Positions 6,253-14,428 of a stretch of 64,000 nucleotides of DNA are shown in pieces. Position 1 is the stretch's first letter. Every line of letters starts with the position of its first letter. Under the pieces are notes generated by a model that saw only the letters and a list, made by a program, of their open reading frames with translations, made no database searches and was not told the DNA's origin. The stretch covers positions 1-64,000 of the forward strand of contig DATGJN010000091.1 of NCBI GenBank assembly GCA_035295165.1. The letters run 5' to 3'. The stretch comes from a bacterium. GTDB taxonomy: Bacteria > Sysuimicrobiota > Sysuimicrobiia > Sysuimicrobiales > Segetimicrobiaceae. Both the position numbers and the translations under genes were made by a program.

Positions 6253-7149
6253 ATGATCCAACCACAGACACACGAGGCGCGGTCGCTGACAGCGGAGGTT
6301 GCGGTAGTGCGGGGTGGACACGGTGGCGGCGATCTTGTTCGGATGTATCTCGACGAAATCGGACGGGTGCCGCTGCTCAGTCCGGCAGACGAGGTGGAAC
6401 TGGCCAAACGGGTGGAACGCGGCGACGCGGAGGCCAGGCGGCACCTCGTGGAAGCGAACCTCCGGCTCGTCGTCAGCCTTGCCCGGAGGTACGCCGGATC
6501 CGACGTCCCGCTGTCGGATCTCATCCAGGAAGGCAACCTCGGGCTCATGCAGGCGGTCGACCGGTTCGACTGGCGGCGCGGCTACCGGTTCGCGACATAC
6601 GCCACATGGTGGATCCGTCAGGCGCTGATGCGGGCCCGCGGCGACCAGTCGCGCCAGATTCGCATCCCCGTCTACATGGCGCTCGAGGTCAACAAGCTGT
6701 CGCGGCTCCAGCAGCGCATGGCGCAGGAACTGGGACGGGAACCGAGCCTGGACGAGATCGAGCAGGTCATGGACAAGCCGGTCGAGCCGGTGTGGAAGGT
6801 GCAGCAGATCGCCCGCGCGCCGATCTCGCTGGAAACGCCGATCGAGGACGAGGGGGAGGGCTCCCTCGGCGACCTGATCGAGGACGCCACCGCGCCCGAT
6901 CCGATGGAAACGGCGTTCGCCTCGGTGCTCAAGGCGCACCTCGCGGACCTCCTGGACGCGCTCCCGCCCCGGCAGCGCAAGGTGCTCGTCGTGCGGTTCG
7001 GCCTGGACGACAACCAACCGCGCACGCTCGAGGAGGTCGCGAAGGCGTTCGGTGTGACGCGGGAGCGGGCACGGCAGTTGGAGCTGAAGGCGTTGAGCAA
7101 GCTGCGGCGCCTAAGCGAGAAGCGGTCCCTGAGAGACTTCACGTCATGA
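6253..7149 (+). CDS. SigA/RpoD-like RNA polymerase sigma factor
   Basis: This 298-residue sigma70 protein starts at an ATG after CAGGGAGGG. Region 1.2 (VRMYLDEIGRVPLLSPADE), region 2 with the core-binding and -10 elements (DLIQEGNLGLMQAVDRFDW, RFATYATWWIRQAL), region 3 (IPVYMALEVNKLSRLQ, GREPSLDEIEQVMD) and region 4 (LPPRQRKVLVVRFGL, FGVTRERARQLELKALSKLRR) are all present. It lacks the long acidic N-terminus of a housekeeping RpoD, so it is either the short primary sigma of this lineage or a group 2 paralogue. It is preceded by a CRP-controlled promoter and followed by the crp-type gene, consistent with a linked regulatory role. Confidence 0.9.
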   Translation: MIQPQTHEARSLTAEVAVVRGGHGGGDLVRMYLDEIGRVPLLSPADEVELAKRVERGDAEARRHLVEANLRLVVSLARRYAGSDVPLSDLIQEGNLGLMQAVDRFDWRRGYRFATYATWWIRQALMRARGDQSRQIRIPVYMALEVNKLSRLQQRMAQELGREPSLDEIEQVMDKPVEPVWKVQQIARAPISLETPIEDEGEGSLGDLIEDATAPDPMETAFASVLKAHLADLLDALPPRQRKVLVVRFGLDDNQPRTLEEVAKAFGVTRERARQLELKALSKLRRLSEKRSLRDFTS

Positions 7150-7310
7150 CCCGGCCCGCCGGGCCGCCAGGGCGGCCCGGTGCGGCCGCGACGGAGGTAC
7201 GGACCGGCGTCCGTCGAAAGGTGGGCCGCGTGTGTGTGCCGTCCCGCGACTGCGACGGGCAGCGGCGCACAGACGCGACCCCCGCAGATGCGGACCGAGG
7301 AGGTGCCACG

Positions 7311-7988
7311 TTGAGTCGAGACCTGCTCGCACAGGTCCCTCTCCTGGCGCAGCTCGGCCCGACGGCGATGGACGACGTCGCGGCCCTCATGCGGCGGCAC
7401 CGCTACGCCGCGGGCGACGTGGTCTTCCACCAGGGCGATCCCGGAACCGCACTCTACATCGTCGAGGAGGGCGAGGTCAAGATCGTCCTCGGCTCATCGG
7501 ACGGCAAGGAGGTCATCCTCCGGCTGCTCGGCCGCGGGGACTTCCTCGGGGAGCTTGCGCTCCTGGACGGCGAACCTCGGTCGGCCGAGGCCGTGGCGAC
7601 GCTCCCGACCACGTTGCTCATTCTGCCACGCGAGGCGTTTGTGGCGTTTGTGACCGAGCATCCGCAGGCCGCGCTCGTGCTCCTCACGACGCTCAGCCGG
7701 CGCCTGCGGGGCGCGGACAATCGCATGCACGACGCGGTGTTCCTCGACGTGCGCACCCGGCTGGTCAAAGTCCTCGTCGACCTGGCCGAGACCCGGGGCC
7801 AGCCCGACCCCCGGGGCGTCCTGATCGCGTCCCGGCTCACGCAGGGCGATCTCGCCGGCATGGTCGGGGCGACGCGGGAGAGCGTCAACAAGTGGCTGCG
7901 CTACTACGTCGAACGAGGGTTGATCCTCCACGAACGCCAGCGCCTGACCGTGGTGGATCTCAAGCGGTTGCGCGCCGAGTTGTCCTGA
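7311..7988 (+). CDS. cAMP-binding CRP/FNR-family transcriptional regulator
   Basis: This 225-residue protein starts at TTG with GAGGAGGTG upstream. Residues 1-130 form the cyclic-nucleotide domain (HQGDPGTALYIVEEGEV). Its phosphate-binding cassette GELALLDGEPRSA (residues 80-92) keeps the Gly-Glu and Arg-Ser (R90, S91) that hold cAMP in E. coli CRP. A C-terminal winged helix includes the recognition helix ATRESVNKWLRYY, where R189 and E190 match CRP Arg180/Glu181 and Lys194 stands for Arg185. That predicts recognition of TGTGA, and five such boxes occur in the 6.7 kb upstream. It lacks the Cys cluster of FNR. It is probably the regulator of this local circuit. Confidence 0.9.
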   Translation: MSRDLLAQVPLLAQLGPTAMDDVAALMRRHRYAAGDVVFHQGDPGTALYIVEEGEVKIVLGSSDGKEVILRLLGRGDFLGELALLDGEPRSAEAVATLPTTLLILPREAFVAFVTEHPQAALVLLTTLSRRLRGADNRMHDAVFLDVRTRLVKVLVDLAETRGQPDPRGVLIASRLTQGDLAGMVGATRESVNKWLRYYVERGLILHERQRLTVVDLKRLRAELS

Positions 7989-8035
7989 CCTCCCGCGGGG
8001 TTGGGCCGCACCGATCTGCCGAGGAGGCCGCGCGC

Positions 8036-8815
8036 GTGGGCGACCGGAAGCAGAACTACTACGGATGGGTCCGCGATCTCCCCGACCGGCGGGACTACGA
8101 GTACGCGCCGCCCCCGGCGCTCGCGCGGACGCGTCCGCGCCGCGTCGATCTTCGCCCGCAATGTCCTCCCGTGTACGATCAGGGGCAACTGCAGAGCTGT
8201 ACGGCCAACGCGGTCGGCGCGGCGATTCAGTACATGCGGAGGATGGAGAACCTCGCGCCGGACTTCCGGCCGTCGCGGATGTTCATCTACTTCAATACGC
8301 GCGCCGCGCGCGGGTGCGAGCGGTGCGACACCGGCTCGCCGATCCGCGACGCCGTCAAGTCCGTCGCGGCGCTCGGGGTGTGCCCGGAAGAGCTGTGGCC
8401 GTATCGGGTGCCGCGGTTCGAAACGAAGCCCGCACCCGGGTGCTTCCGCGCGGCGAAGCGACATCGCGCGATCAGCTATCATCGGGTGCCGCGGGACCCG
8501 GACCTGACCGCGATCCGGACGTGTCTCGCCTCGGGGCACCCGGTCGTCTTCGGAATGGCCGTCTACAAGAGCTTCGAAGCCGCGGCGGTGGCGCGAAGCG
8601 GCGTGGCCGTGTTGCCGCAGCGCGGGGAGCAGCACATCGGCCACGGACACGCCGTCCTGGCCGTCGGCTACGACGACGGCGCGCGCCGGCTCCTTGCCCG
8701 GAACTCGTGGGGCGAAGGGTGGGGGCAGCGCGGCTACTTTACCCTTCCGTACGCCTACCTCGCCGACCCGCATCTCAGCGACGATTTCTGGACAATTCGG
8801 GCCGTCACGCGATGA
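8036..8815 (+). CDS. papain-like (C1 family) cysteine peptidase, cytoplasmic
   Basis: This 259-residue protein starts at GTG after GAGGAGG, 48 bp downstream of the crp gene. Catalytic elements of C1 peptidases are present in order: QGQLQSCTANA with Cys55, GHGHAVLAVGYD with His205, and RNSWGEGWGQRGYF with Asn223. The oxyanion Gln is in DQGQ. The N-terminus (DLPDRRDYEY) resembles the short lead seen in bacterial C1 peptidases. There is no signal peptide and no inhibitory prodomain, so it should be cytosolic and active as made. The role is unknown. Its place directly after the regulator suggests co-expression. Confidence 0.85.
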   Translation: MGDRKQNYYGWVRDLPDRRDYEYAPPPALARTRPRRVDLRPQCPPVYDQGQLQSCTANAVGAAIQYMRRMENLAPDFRPSRMFIYFNTRAARGCERCDTGSPIRDAVKSVAALGVCPEELWPYRVPRFETKPAPGCFRAAKRHRAISYHRVPRDPDLTAIRTCLASGHPVVFGMAVYKSFEAAAVARSGVAVLPQRGEQHIGHGHAVLAVGYDDGARRLLARNSWGEGWGQRGYFTLPYAYLADPHLSDDFWTIRAVTR

Positions 8816-8943
8816 CCGCATAGCCGCCTCCGCGCCGCGATCGGCAGGACCTTCCGACACTCCACCGAAAGGGGCTCGTCACAGACCACGGTGGAAGTGG
8901 GCCCGCCGAACGGCGGATGCGGGCCCGTTCCGGGGAAATGCGC

Positions 8944-11565
8944 ATGCCCGATCGTCCAGGTGTCGTGACGTTTGTCCTCACCGACATCGAGGGTTCCACA
9001 AATCTGCTGCAGCACCACGGCGACGCCCGCTACGCCGAGCTCCTGGACGAGCACCGGCGAATTCTGCGCGCCGCGTTCACGGGGCAGGGCGGCCGCGAGG
9101 TCGACACCGACGGGGACGCGATCCTCGTCGCGTTCTCGAGCGCCCGGGCGGCTGTCGTGGCCGCGGTGACCGCGCAGCGGGCGCTCCTCGGCCACCCGTG
9201 GCCGACCGACGCGAGGCTGCGGGTGCGCATGGGCGTGCACACCGGCGAGCCCGTGCGCGTGGCCGGGAAGTATGTCGGCCTGGATGTCCACCGCGCCGTC
9301 CGGATCTGCAACGCCGCGCACGGCGGGCAAATCCTCCTCTCGCGTGCGACCCTGCACCTCGTGGAAGATGCGCTGCCGCCCGAGGTCGCGGTCCGCGACC
9401 TCGGGACGCACCGGCTCAAGGACTTGCGGGAGCCCGAGCATCTCTTCCAGGTCACGCACCCGGAGCTCGAGGCGGAGTTTCCGCCGCTGCGCTCGTTCCC
9501 CGTCGAACGCCACAACCTGCCGCAGGAGCTGTCCAGCTTCGTGGGCCGAGACCTGGAACGCGCCGAGGTCGGCCAGCTGCTATCGACCGCCCGTCTCGTC
9601 ACGTTGACGGGGACGGGCGGGTGCGGGAAAACGCGGCTTGCGCTGCGCGTCGCCGCAGAGGTCGTGCCGCGCTATGCGGACGGCGTGTGGCTCGTCGAGC
9701 TTGCACCGCTGACCGACCCCGCACTGGTCCTGCAGACCGTCGCGTCCACCCTGGGGGTGCGGGAGATCCCCGGCCGGCCCTGGTTGTCGAGCCTGACCGA
9801 CGCGCTGCGCGACCGGACGATGTTGCTCGTGATCGACAACTGCGAGCACCTGATCGACGCGTGCGCGCACGTGATCGACGCGATCCTGGGCGCGTGCCCC
9901 GGCGTGGGGGTGCTGGCCACGAGTCGCGAGTCGCTACGGATCGCGGGAGAGCGGATGTGGCGGGTGCCGTCTCTGTCGCTGCTCGGGTCGGGCGCGACGG
10001 CGACCGCCGCGGCGGGGAGCGAAGCGGTGCGGCTGTTTCTGGACCGCGCCGCGGCCGTGCAGCCTTCGTTCGCCATCACGTCCCAGAACGCGGGGGCCGT
10101 GCTGGAGGTGTGCCGTCGGCTGGACGGAATCCCGCTTGCGATCGAGTTGGCCGCCGCCCGCGTCGCGGCGCTCCCGGTATCGGAGATTGCACGGCGTCTC
10201 GGCGACCAGCTTTCGTTGTTGAACCAGGGGAGCCGGACGGCGCTTCCCCGGCATCGGACCCTGCAAGCGGTCATGGACTGGGGCTATCATCTGCTCTCGG
10301 GAGGCGAGCAGGCGCTGCTGCGCCGCCTGGCCGTGTTCGCCGGGGGGTGGACGCTCGAAGCGGCCGAGGCGGTGTGCGGCGGCAGGGACGAGGCGCCCCT
10401 TGCGGTGCTGGACCTGCTGACCCAGCTCGTCCTGAAGTCCTTGGTGCTCATGGACGAGCAGGATGCGAACGTGCGCTACCGGTTCCTCGAGACGGTGCGG
10501 CAGTACAGCGTGGCCAGGCTCAGGGAGTCGGGCGAGGAGGCGGCCGTGCGCGAGCGCCACCTCGACTGGTTCTTGGGGCTCGCGGAGCGGGCCGCGCCCG
10601 AGCTGGTCGGCTCGACGCAGGCGGCATGGTTCGACCGGCTCGAAGCCGAGCACGACAACCTCCGGGCGGCGCTCGAGTGGGCGCTCCAGAGCGGCCGCAC
10701 CGAGGCGGGGCTGCGCCTGATCGGCGCGGCGTGGCGGTTCTGGTTCGTGCGCGGATACTTTGCCGAGGGCCGCGGATGGCTGGAGTCGCTCTTGCGCGTC
10801 GGAGAGAGCACCCCGGCGGTGGTGCGCGCGGATGCGCTCAACGCCGCCGGTAACCTGGCCGTCTTTGGTCAGGGAGACTACGCGGCGGGGCGGCGGTTCT
10901 ACGAGCACGGCCTCGCGCTGTGGAAGCAGACCGGCGACGGCCGCGGCGTCGCGAGGATCCTGGGCAACTTGGCGTTTGTTGCCGCCGGCGAGGGAGATCC
11001 GGTTGCGGAACGCGCGCTTCTCGACGAGAGCCTCGCCCTGCGGCGGGAGCTCGGCGACCAGTGGGGCGTGGCGCTCGCGCTCCACAACCTCGGCCGCGCG
11101 GCGTTCCGTCATGGGGACTACGGCGAGGCCGCCGCACTCTTGGCTGAGGCGCTCGACATCTGGCAGGGCCATGGGGACAAGCAGCACATCGCGATGGCGC
11201 TCACGAACCTCGGGTTGGTGGCGTCCCGGCAGGGCGACTATGCTCGGGCGCGCGCGCTGCTCGCCGAGGGGCTCGTCTTGCGCCGAGAGCTCGGCGACAA
11301 GCCCGGGCTCGCGTACCAACTCGAAGGGTTCGCGGGACTCGCCGCGGCGCAGGGAGAGGCGGTCCGGGCGGCCAGGTTGTTCGGCGCCGCGGAGGCGCTG
11401 CGCGAGGCGATCGCGGCGCCGTTGTTGCCGTCCGACCGTCCCGACTACGACCGTGACGTGGCGGCGGCCCGCGCGACGATACCGCCGCGCGAGTTTGCGG
11501 ACGCGTGGGCGTTGGGACGCGCGACGGCGTTGGACGACGCCATCGCCGAGGCGGAGCGCGACTGA
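8944..11565 (+). CDS. class III cyclase-like domain + NB-ARC-type ATPase + TPR repeat protein
   Basis: This is a large cytosolic signalling protein of about 873 residues. Residues 1-170 form a class III nucleotidyl cyclase domain (VTFVLTDIEGSTNL, DTDGDAILVAF, VRMGVHTGEP, AAHGGQILLS). The metal Asp pair (D14, D58) is kept, but the Lys site is Asp54 and the transition-state Asn is His (DVHRAVRI), so catalysis is doubtful. Residues 200-500 form an STAND/NB-ARC ATPase with P-loop GTGGCGKT (223-230) and LLVIDNCEHL. The C-terminal half is helical repeats (GDYAAGRRFYEHGLALW, GDYGEAAALLAEALDIW). No LuxR HTH is visible. The ATG at 8944 is favoured by GGGG spacing over 8938 and 8917. Confidence 0.85.
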   Translation: MPDRPGVVTFVLTDIEGSTNLLQHHGDARYAELLDEHRRILRAAFTGQGGREVDTDGDAILVAFSSARAAVVAAVTAQRALLGHPWPTDARLRVRMGVHTGEPVRVAGKYVGLDVHRAVRICNAAHGGQILLSRATLHLVEDALPPEVAVRDLGTHRLKDLREPEHLFQVTHPELEAEFPPLRSFPVERHNLPQELSSFVGRDLERAEVGQLLSTARLVTLTGTGGCGKTRLALRVAAEVVPRYADGVWLVELAPLTDPALVLQTVASTLGVREIPGRPWLSSLTDALRDRTMLLVIDNCEHLIDACAHVIDAILGACPGVGVLATSRESLRIAGERMWRVPSLSLLGSGATATAAAGSEAVRLFLDRAAAVQPSFAITSQNAGAVLEVCRRLDGIPLAIELAAARVAALPVSEIARRLGDQLSLLNQGSRTALPRHRTLQAVMDWGYHLLSGGEQALLRRLAVFAGGWTLEAAEAVCGGRDEAPLAVLDLLTQLVLKSLVLMDEQDANVRYRFLETVRQYSVARLRESGEEAAVRERHLDWFLGLAERAAPELVGSTQAAWFDRLEAEHDNLRAALEWALQSGRTEAGLRLIGAAWRFWFVRGYFAEGRGWLESLLRVGESTPAVVRADALNAAGNLAVFGQGDYAAGRRFYEHGLALWKQTGDGRGVARILGNLAFVAAGEGDPVAERALLDESLALRRELGDQWGVALALHNLGRAAFRHGDYGEAAALLAEALDIWQGHGDKQHIAMALTNLGLVASRQGDYARARALLAEGLVLRRELGDKPGLAYQLEGFAGLAAAQGEAVRAARLFGAAEALREAIAAPLLPSDRPDYDRDVAAARATIPPREFADAWALGRATALDDAIAEAERD

Positions 11566-11680
11566 GCAGGAGAAGCGTGCGCTCCGGATGAACTGGCAGT
11601 GCGCAACACAGACACGACAACGATCGGTGCGGCGCCGGCCGGTAGGGTAAACGGCGCGCGGATGGGGGAGGAACGGAACG

Positions 11681-11815
11681 ATGGGGAACAACGGCGCGGG
11701 AGCGGCCAAACCGAACCTCAGGGGCAAACGGAAGACGCGCGCGATCACGAAGCGGGGCAAGACGGCTCGCGCAGGCGCAAAGAAGAGCGCGGCGAAGGGA
11801 CGCAAGCGCCGGTAA
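11681..11815 (+). CDS. small highly basic protein (Lys/Arg/Ala-rich)
   Basis: This 44-residue protein starts at an ATG preceded by GGGGGAGGAACGG, one of the strongest ribosome binding sites here. After MGNNGAGAAKP the sequence is almost entirely Lys, Arg, Ala, Gly and Thr (KRKTRAITKRGKTARAG, KKSAAKGRKRR). Such a tail resembles histone H1-like or other nucleic-acid-binding small proteins. I do not recognise a named family. It sits alone downstream of the cyclase-like gene. The ribosome binding site and clean stop argue for a real gene. Confidence 0.5.
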   Translation: MGNNGAGAAKPNLRGKRKTRAITKRGKTARAGAKKSAAKGRKRR

Positions 11816-12023
11816 CCGTCGCCCCCGGCATTTCGAGTGCCCTTTCCGAACCACCGGCCACCGGCCCGGTGCATCACGGCGCCCGGCGGATCCCTACGAA
11901 CCCGAGGACATGTACGTCATGCGCCGATTGAACCACTCCCTGCGGGCTGGCACCGCTCCGTGCGGCGATCGCGTCCGGGAGGGTCCGGCGACCGCGCCGC
12001 GCAAGGGATTGAGTGAGCGGAGG

Positions 12024-12308
12024 CTAAGGTTCCCGCTCTTGCTCTGCAGGTCGAGACGGGCGGACGAGCTGTTCGAGAAGCCCGCGCAGCTCGTCGATAC
12101 GTCCTTCCAATCGTCCGACGTGTGCGTCCATGTAGCAGCCGTTCAAGATGATCTTCACGGAGACGAGCAGGACGCCCGCCTCGAGAAACAGGTCGTGGTT
12201 GAATCCCTTGACCACCAGCGCAGACAGGAACAGGACAAACGTGAGGATGATGACGACCATCGAGGCGCGGTCGAGATAGGTGGCCGTCGAACCCGTGCGT
12301 CGCTCCAT
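12024..12308 (-). CDS. small two-helix membrane protein, unknown
   Basis: This 94-residue protein starts at the ATG at 12308, which has GGAGGACACT directly upstream; the frame is open further upstream but unsupported. It has two predicted membrane helices (residues about 17-35, MVVIILTFVLFLSALVV, and 43-60, LEAGVLLVSVKIILNG). A charged helical tail follows (VGRLEGRIDELRGLLEQLV) with a heptad-like pattern that may form a coiled coil. Next to it is the minus-strand TVP38-type membrane protein gene. No family assigned. Confidence 0.65.
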   Translation of the reverse strand: MERRTGSTATYLDRASMVVIILTFVLFLSALVVKGFNHDLFLEAGVLLVSVKIILNGCYMDAHVGRLEGRIDELRGLLEQLVRPSRPAEQEREP

Positions 12309-12392
12309 AGTGTCCTCCAATCTCCGTCCGACGTGTCGTTCCCCGTGATAGAGGGGCGTTCCCCCCGGCGATCGGGGCACGGGTCATTTGGT

Positions 12393-13052
12393 TCATGACG
12401 ATGACGTACCAGCCCATTTCGTTGGGATCTTCAACAGCCGCGCGAGCCGATACCGAAGCCAGATCGTCACTAGCGCGAGGAGCACGAGCGCGGCGACCGT
12501 CCAGTAGAGAACAGTTCGGGCCTCCGCAACACCGTATCCCAGCGCGACGAGAAGGATGTCGGTCGGCAGAATGCTCACGGCAGTCGCCCACAGGAACGTC
12601 GTCCACCGGACGGACGTCAGACCGAGCGCGAAATTCAACAGGCTATACGGTAGGAGCGGGATGAACTGAATCAAGAGAACGGCTCCCCACCCCCCTTGTT
12701 CCACCGTGTTGTCGACCCATTCCATCGCACCCGCGGGCACGACACGCTGAGCCACCGCGCGCCCCACCAGGCGCGCGATCCCAAAGGCGAGACACGCACT
12801 TCCCATTGCACCGGCGATCGACACGAGTAGGCCGTTCCAAAACCCGAACACGGCCCCGTTCGTCACGATGATCAGATCGGTCGGAAAAGGGAGAAAGGTA
12901 TTGACGATGGTGACGAGGATCGATGTCGCAGGCGCCCATGGGCCCCACTGCACGGCGGCCGTCCGGACGTGGTCGATGGTGACCCGAGACCAGGTGCCGA
13001 GCGTATGGAGCCACCCGGGCTCGACCAGAGTCGATGCGAGACCCCAGTGCAC
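12393..13052 (-). CDS. TVP38/TMEM64 (VTT/DedA-related) membrane protein
   Basis: This polytopic membrane protein of about 219 residues has the VTT-domain pattern: NTFLPFPTDLIIVTNGAVFG, then AGAMGSACLAFGIARLVGR, LIQFIPLLPYSLLNFALGL and ILPTDILLVALGYG. These Gly/Pro-rich re-entrant segments are typical of TVP38/TMEM64 and DedA proteins, which act in membrane lipid handling. The GTG at 13052 is preferred because GGAGG lies nine bases upstream; an in-frame GTG at 13103 gives a longer, non-conserved N-terminus. It is divergent from the cyclophilin gene. Confidence 0.8.
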   Translation of the reverse strand: MHWGLASTLVEPGWLHTLGTWSRVTIDHVRTAAVQWGPWAPATSILVTIVNTFLPFPTDLIIVTNGAVFGFWNGLLVSIAGAMGSACLAFGIARLVGRAVAQRVVPAGAMEWVDNTVEQGGWGAVLLIQFIPLLPYSLLNFALGLTSVRWTTFLWATAVSILPTDILLVALGYGVAEARTVLYWTVAALVLLALVTIWLRYRLARLLKIPTKWAGTSSS

Positions 13053-13265
13053 CTCCGAGCACCTCCGGCACGCTCGGACAGAGAATCGCTCATCCCGCAA
13101 CACGCGGTGGTATCCGAAAGAGATAGTTCACACTGCCAGACGCGACTCCTGGTATCTTGAGGCGGGGCCGCGTTGCCACCGCCCCCGTCCAATCTTGGCG
13201 CTGAGGAGGAGGTGGTGTGCCGTCCACACGAAAGTGAATGTTCGGACGTTGTCGAGAGGTGCTGG

Positions 13266-13955
13266 ATGCAGCGGGTGTTCATGCTGTCGTTGCTCGGCGT
13301 TCTTGTGGTGCTGCCTGTTCGCGTCGCGGCTGCTCCGACCGCAGCGCACGATCCTGCCGAAAGCGAGGTGCACGAGATGTCGGCGCCCCAAGCTGCGACG
13401 AACACCGCGCCCCAGAACCCGATCGCGATCATCCACACGACGGCCGGGGACATGCGGTGCGAGCTCTACCCCGGCAAAGCACCCCTGGCCGTGGCAAATT
13501 TCATCGGGTTGGCCACCGGGGACAAGGATTGGACGAACCCTGCGACGGGCAAGATCGAGCATCATCGGCCGATGTACGACGGGGTCATCTTCCACCGAGT
13601 GATTCCGGGGTTCATGATCCAGGGCGGCGATCCACTCGGGACCGGCACGGGCGGTCCGGGCTACAAGTTTCAGGACGAGCTGCACACCGATCTGCTTTTT
13701 GACCGTCCCGGACGGCTGGCCATGGCCAACGCCGGCCCCAACACGAACGGGTCGCAGTTCTTCATCACCGAGGAAGCGCAGCCCGGCCTGAACCCCCAGA
13801 ACGGTGCCGGCTACACCATCTTCGGTCAGTGCGACGACAAGGCGGTCGCGCTGGTCAAGAAGATCGCACGCATGCCCCGGGATGCGCGCGATCGCCCGCT
13901 TCAGCCGGTCAAGATCGTGCACATCGAGATCGTGAAGCCCGTCAAGAGCAATTGA
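13266..13955 (+). CDS. secreted cyclophilin-type peptidyl-prolyl cis-trans isomerase
   Basis: This 229-residue protein begins with a signal peptide (MQRVFMLSLLGVLVVLPVRV, then AAA). A spacer of about 40 residues precedes a cyclophilin domain: TAGDMRCELYPGKAPLAVANF, GVIFHRVIPGFMIQGGDP, LAMANAGPNTNGSQFFIT and GYTIFGQCD. The FHR and QGGD catalytic core and the SQFF substrate-binding block are intact, so isomerase activity is likely. It would assist folding of exported proteins. The ATG follows GAGAGGTG. Length and layout are normal for secreted bacterial cyclophilins. Confidence 0.9.
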   Translation: MQRVFMLSLLGVLVVLPVRVAAAPTAAHDPAESEVHEMSAPQAATNTAPQNPIAIIHTTAGDMRCELYPGKAPLAVANFIGLATGDKDWTNPATGKIEHHRPMYDGVIFHRVIPGFMIQGGDPLGTGTGGPGYKFQDELHTDLLFDRPGRLAMANAGPNTNGSQFFITEEAQPGLNPQNGAGYTIFGQCDDKAVALVKKIARMPRDARDRPLQPVKIVHIEIVKPVKSN

Positions 13956-14016
13956 CCCCGCCCGTGTCTCTTTCTGTTAGAGTGGTGGTAGAGGGCGATT
14001 TCCTGGGTGGTGGCTG

Positions 14017-14211
14017 ATGCCAGAGTCTGTGCGTGCAAAGGCCGGGCTTCCCTGGCCGGTCACGGGGACCTACCGGTGTGACAAGTGCCATGCCACCGTG
14101 GAGGGCGTTGCAGGCGCCATTACATCTCGCTGCGCCACGCCCCATGGCACGAACCAACGGCCGTGCAACTGCGCGTATTTCGTCCTCATCAAGCGTCCTG
14201 CCGCAGCATAA
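14017..14211 (+). CDS. small putative zinc-binding protein
   Basis: This 64-residue protein has a CDKC motif after TGTYR, a single Cys in the middle (TSRC) and CNC near the end, giving five Cys residues arranged like a small zinc ribbon. The C-terminus is YFVLIKR. The start ATG is preceded by GGGTGGTGG. It follows the cyclophilin gene by about 60 bp. No family recognised; possibly a stress or metal-binding small protein. Confidence 0.5.
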   Translation: MPESVRAKAGLPWPVTGTYRCDKCHATVEGVAGAITSRCATPHGTNQRPCNCAYFVLIKRPAAA

Positions 14212-14428
14212 CAGCATGGTCTCGTAGGAAAGCCCCACTCCACGTTAGGCGGGGATTGATTGGGTTATAGGCTCTGTGCCCAAGCGCGCACCGCCGACAA
14301 GGAGGAAGAGGCCGGAGAGCACGTAGCCCCACCACCGGGTGTCATCCCGCCAGGAGCGCTCACCGCGGGCGCGGAAGGGGGGATGCGGTGCCGCGTATCT
14401 GCCACCGGATCGGGGGACGAGACCGCCC

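Noticed and set aside
9934-11877. A 647-codon minus-strand frame over the cyclase/NTPase gene
   Set aside because: It is a shadow of a high-GC gene with recognised domains on the plus strand, and it has no ribosome binding site or motifs.
14245-14428. Minus-strand stretch reading WRDDTRWWGYVLSGLFLLVGG, like the end of a small membrane protein
   Set aside because: No start codon with a ribosome binding site was found in frame and the N-terminal part is not membrane-protein-like; possibly a remnant, not supportable as a gene.
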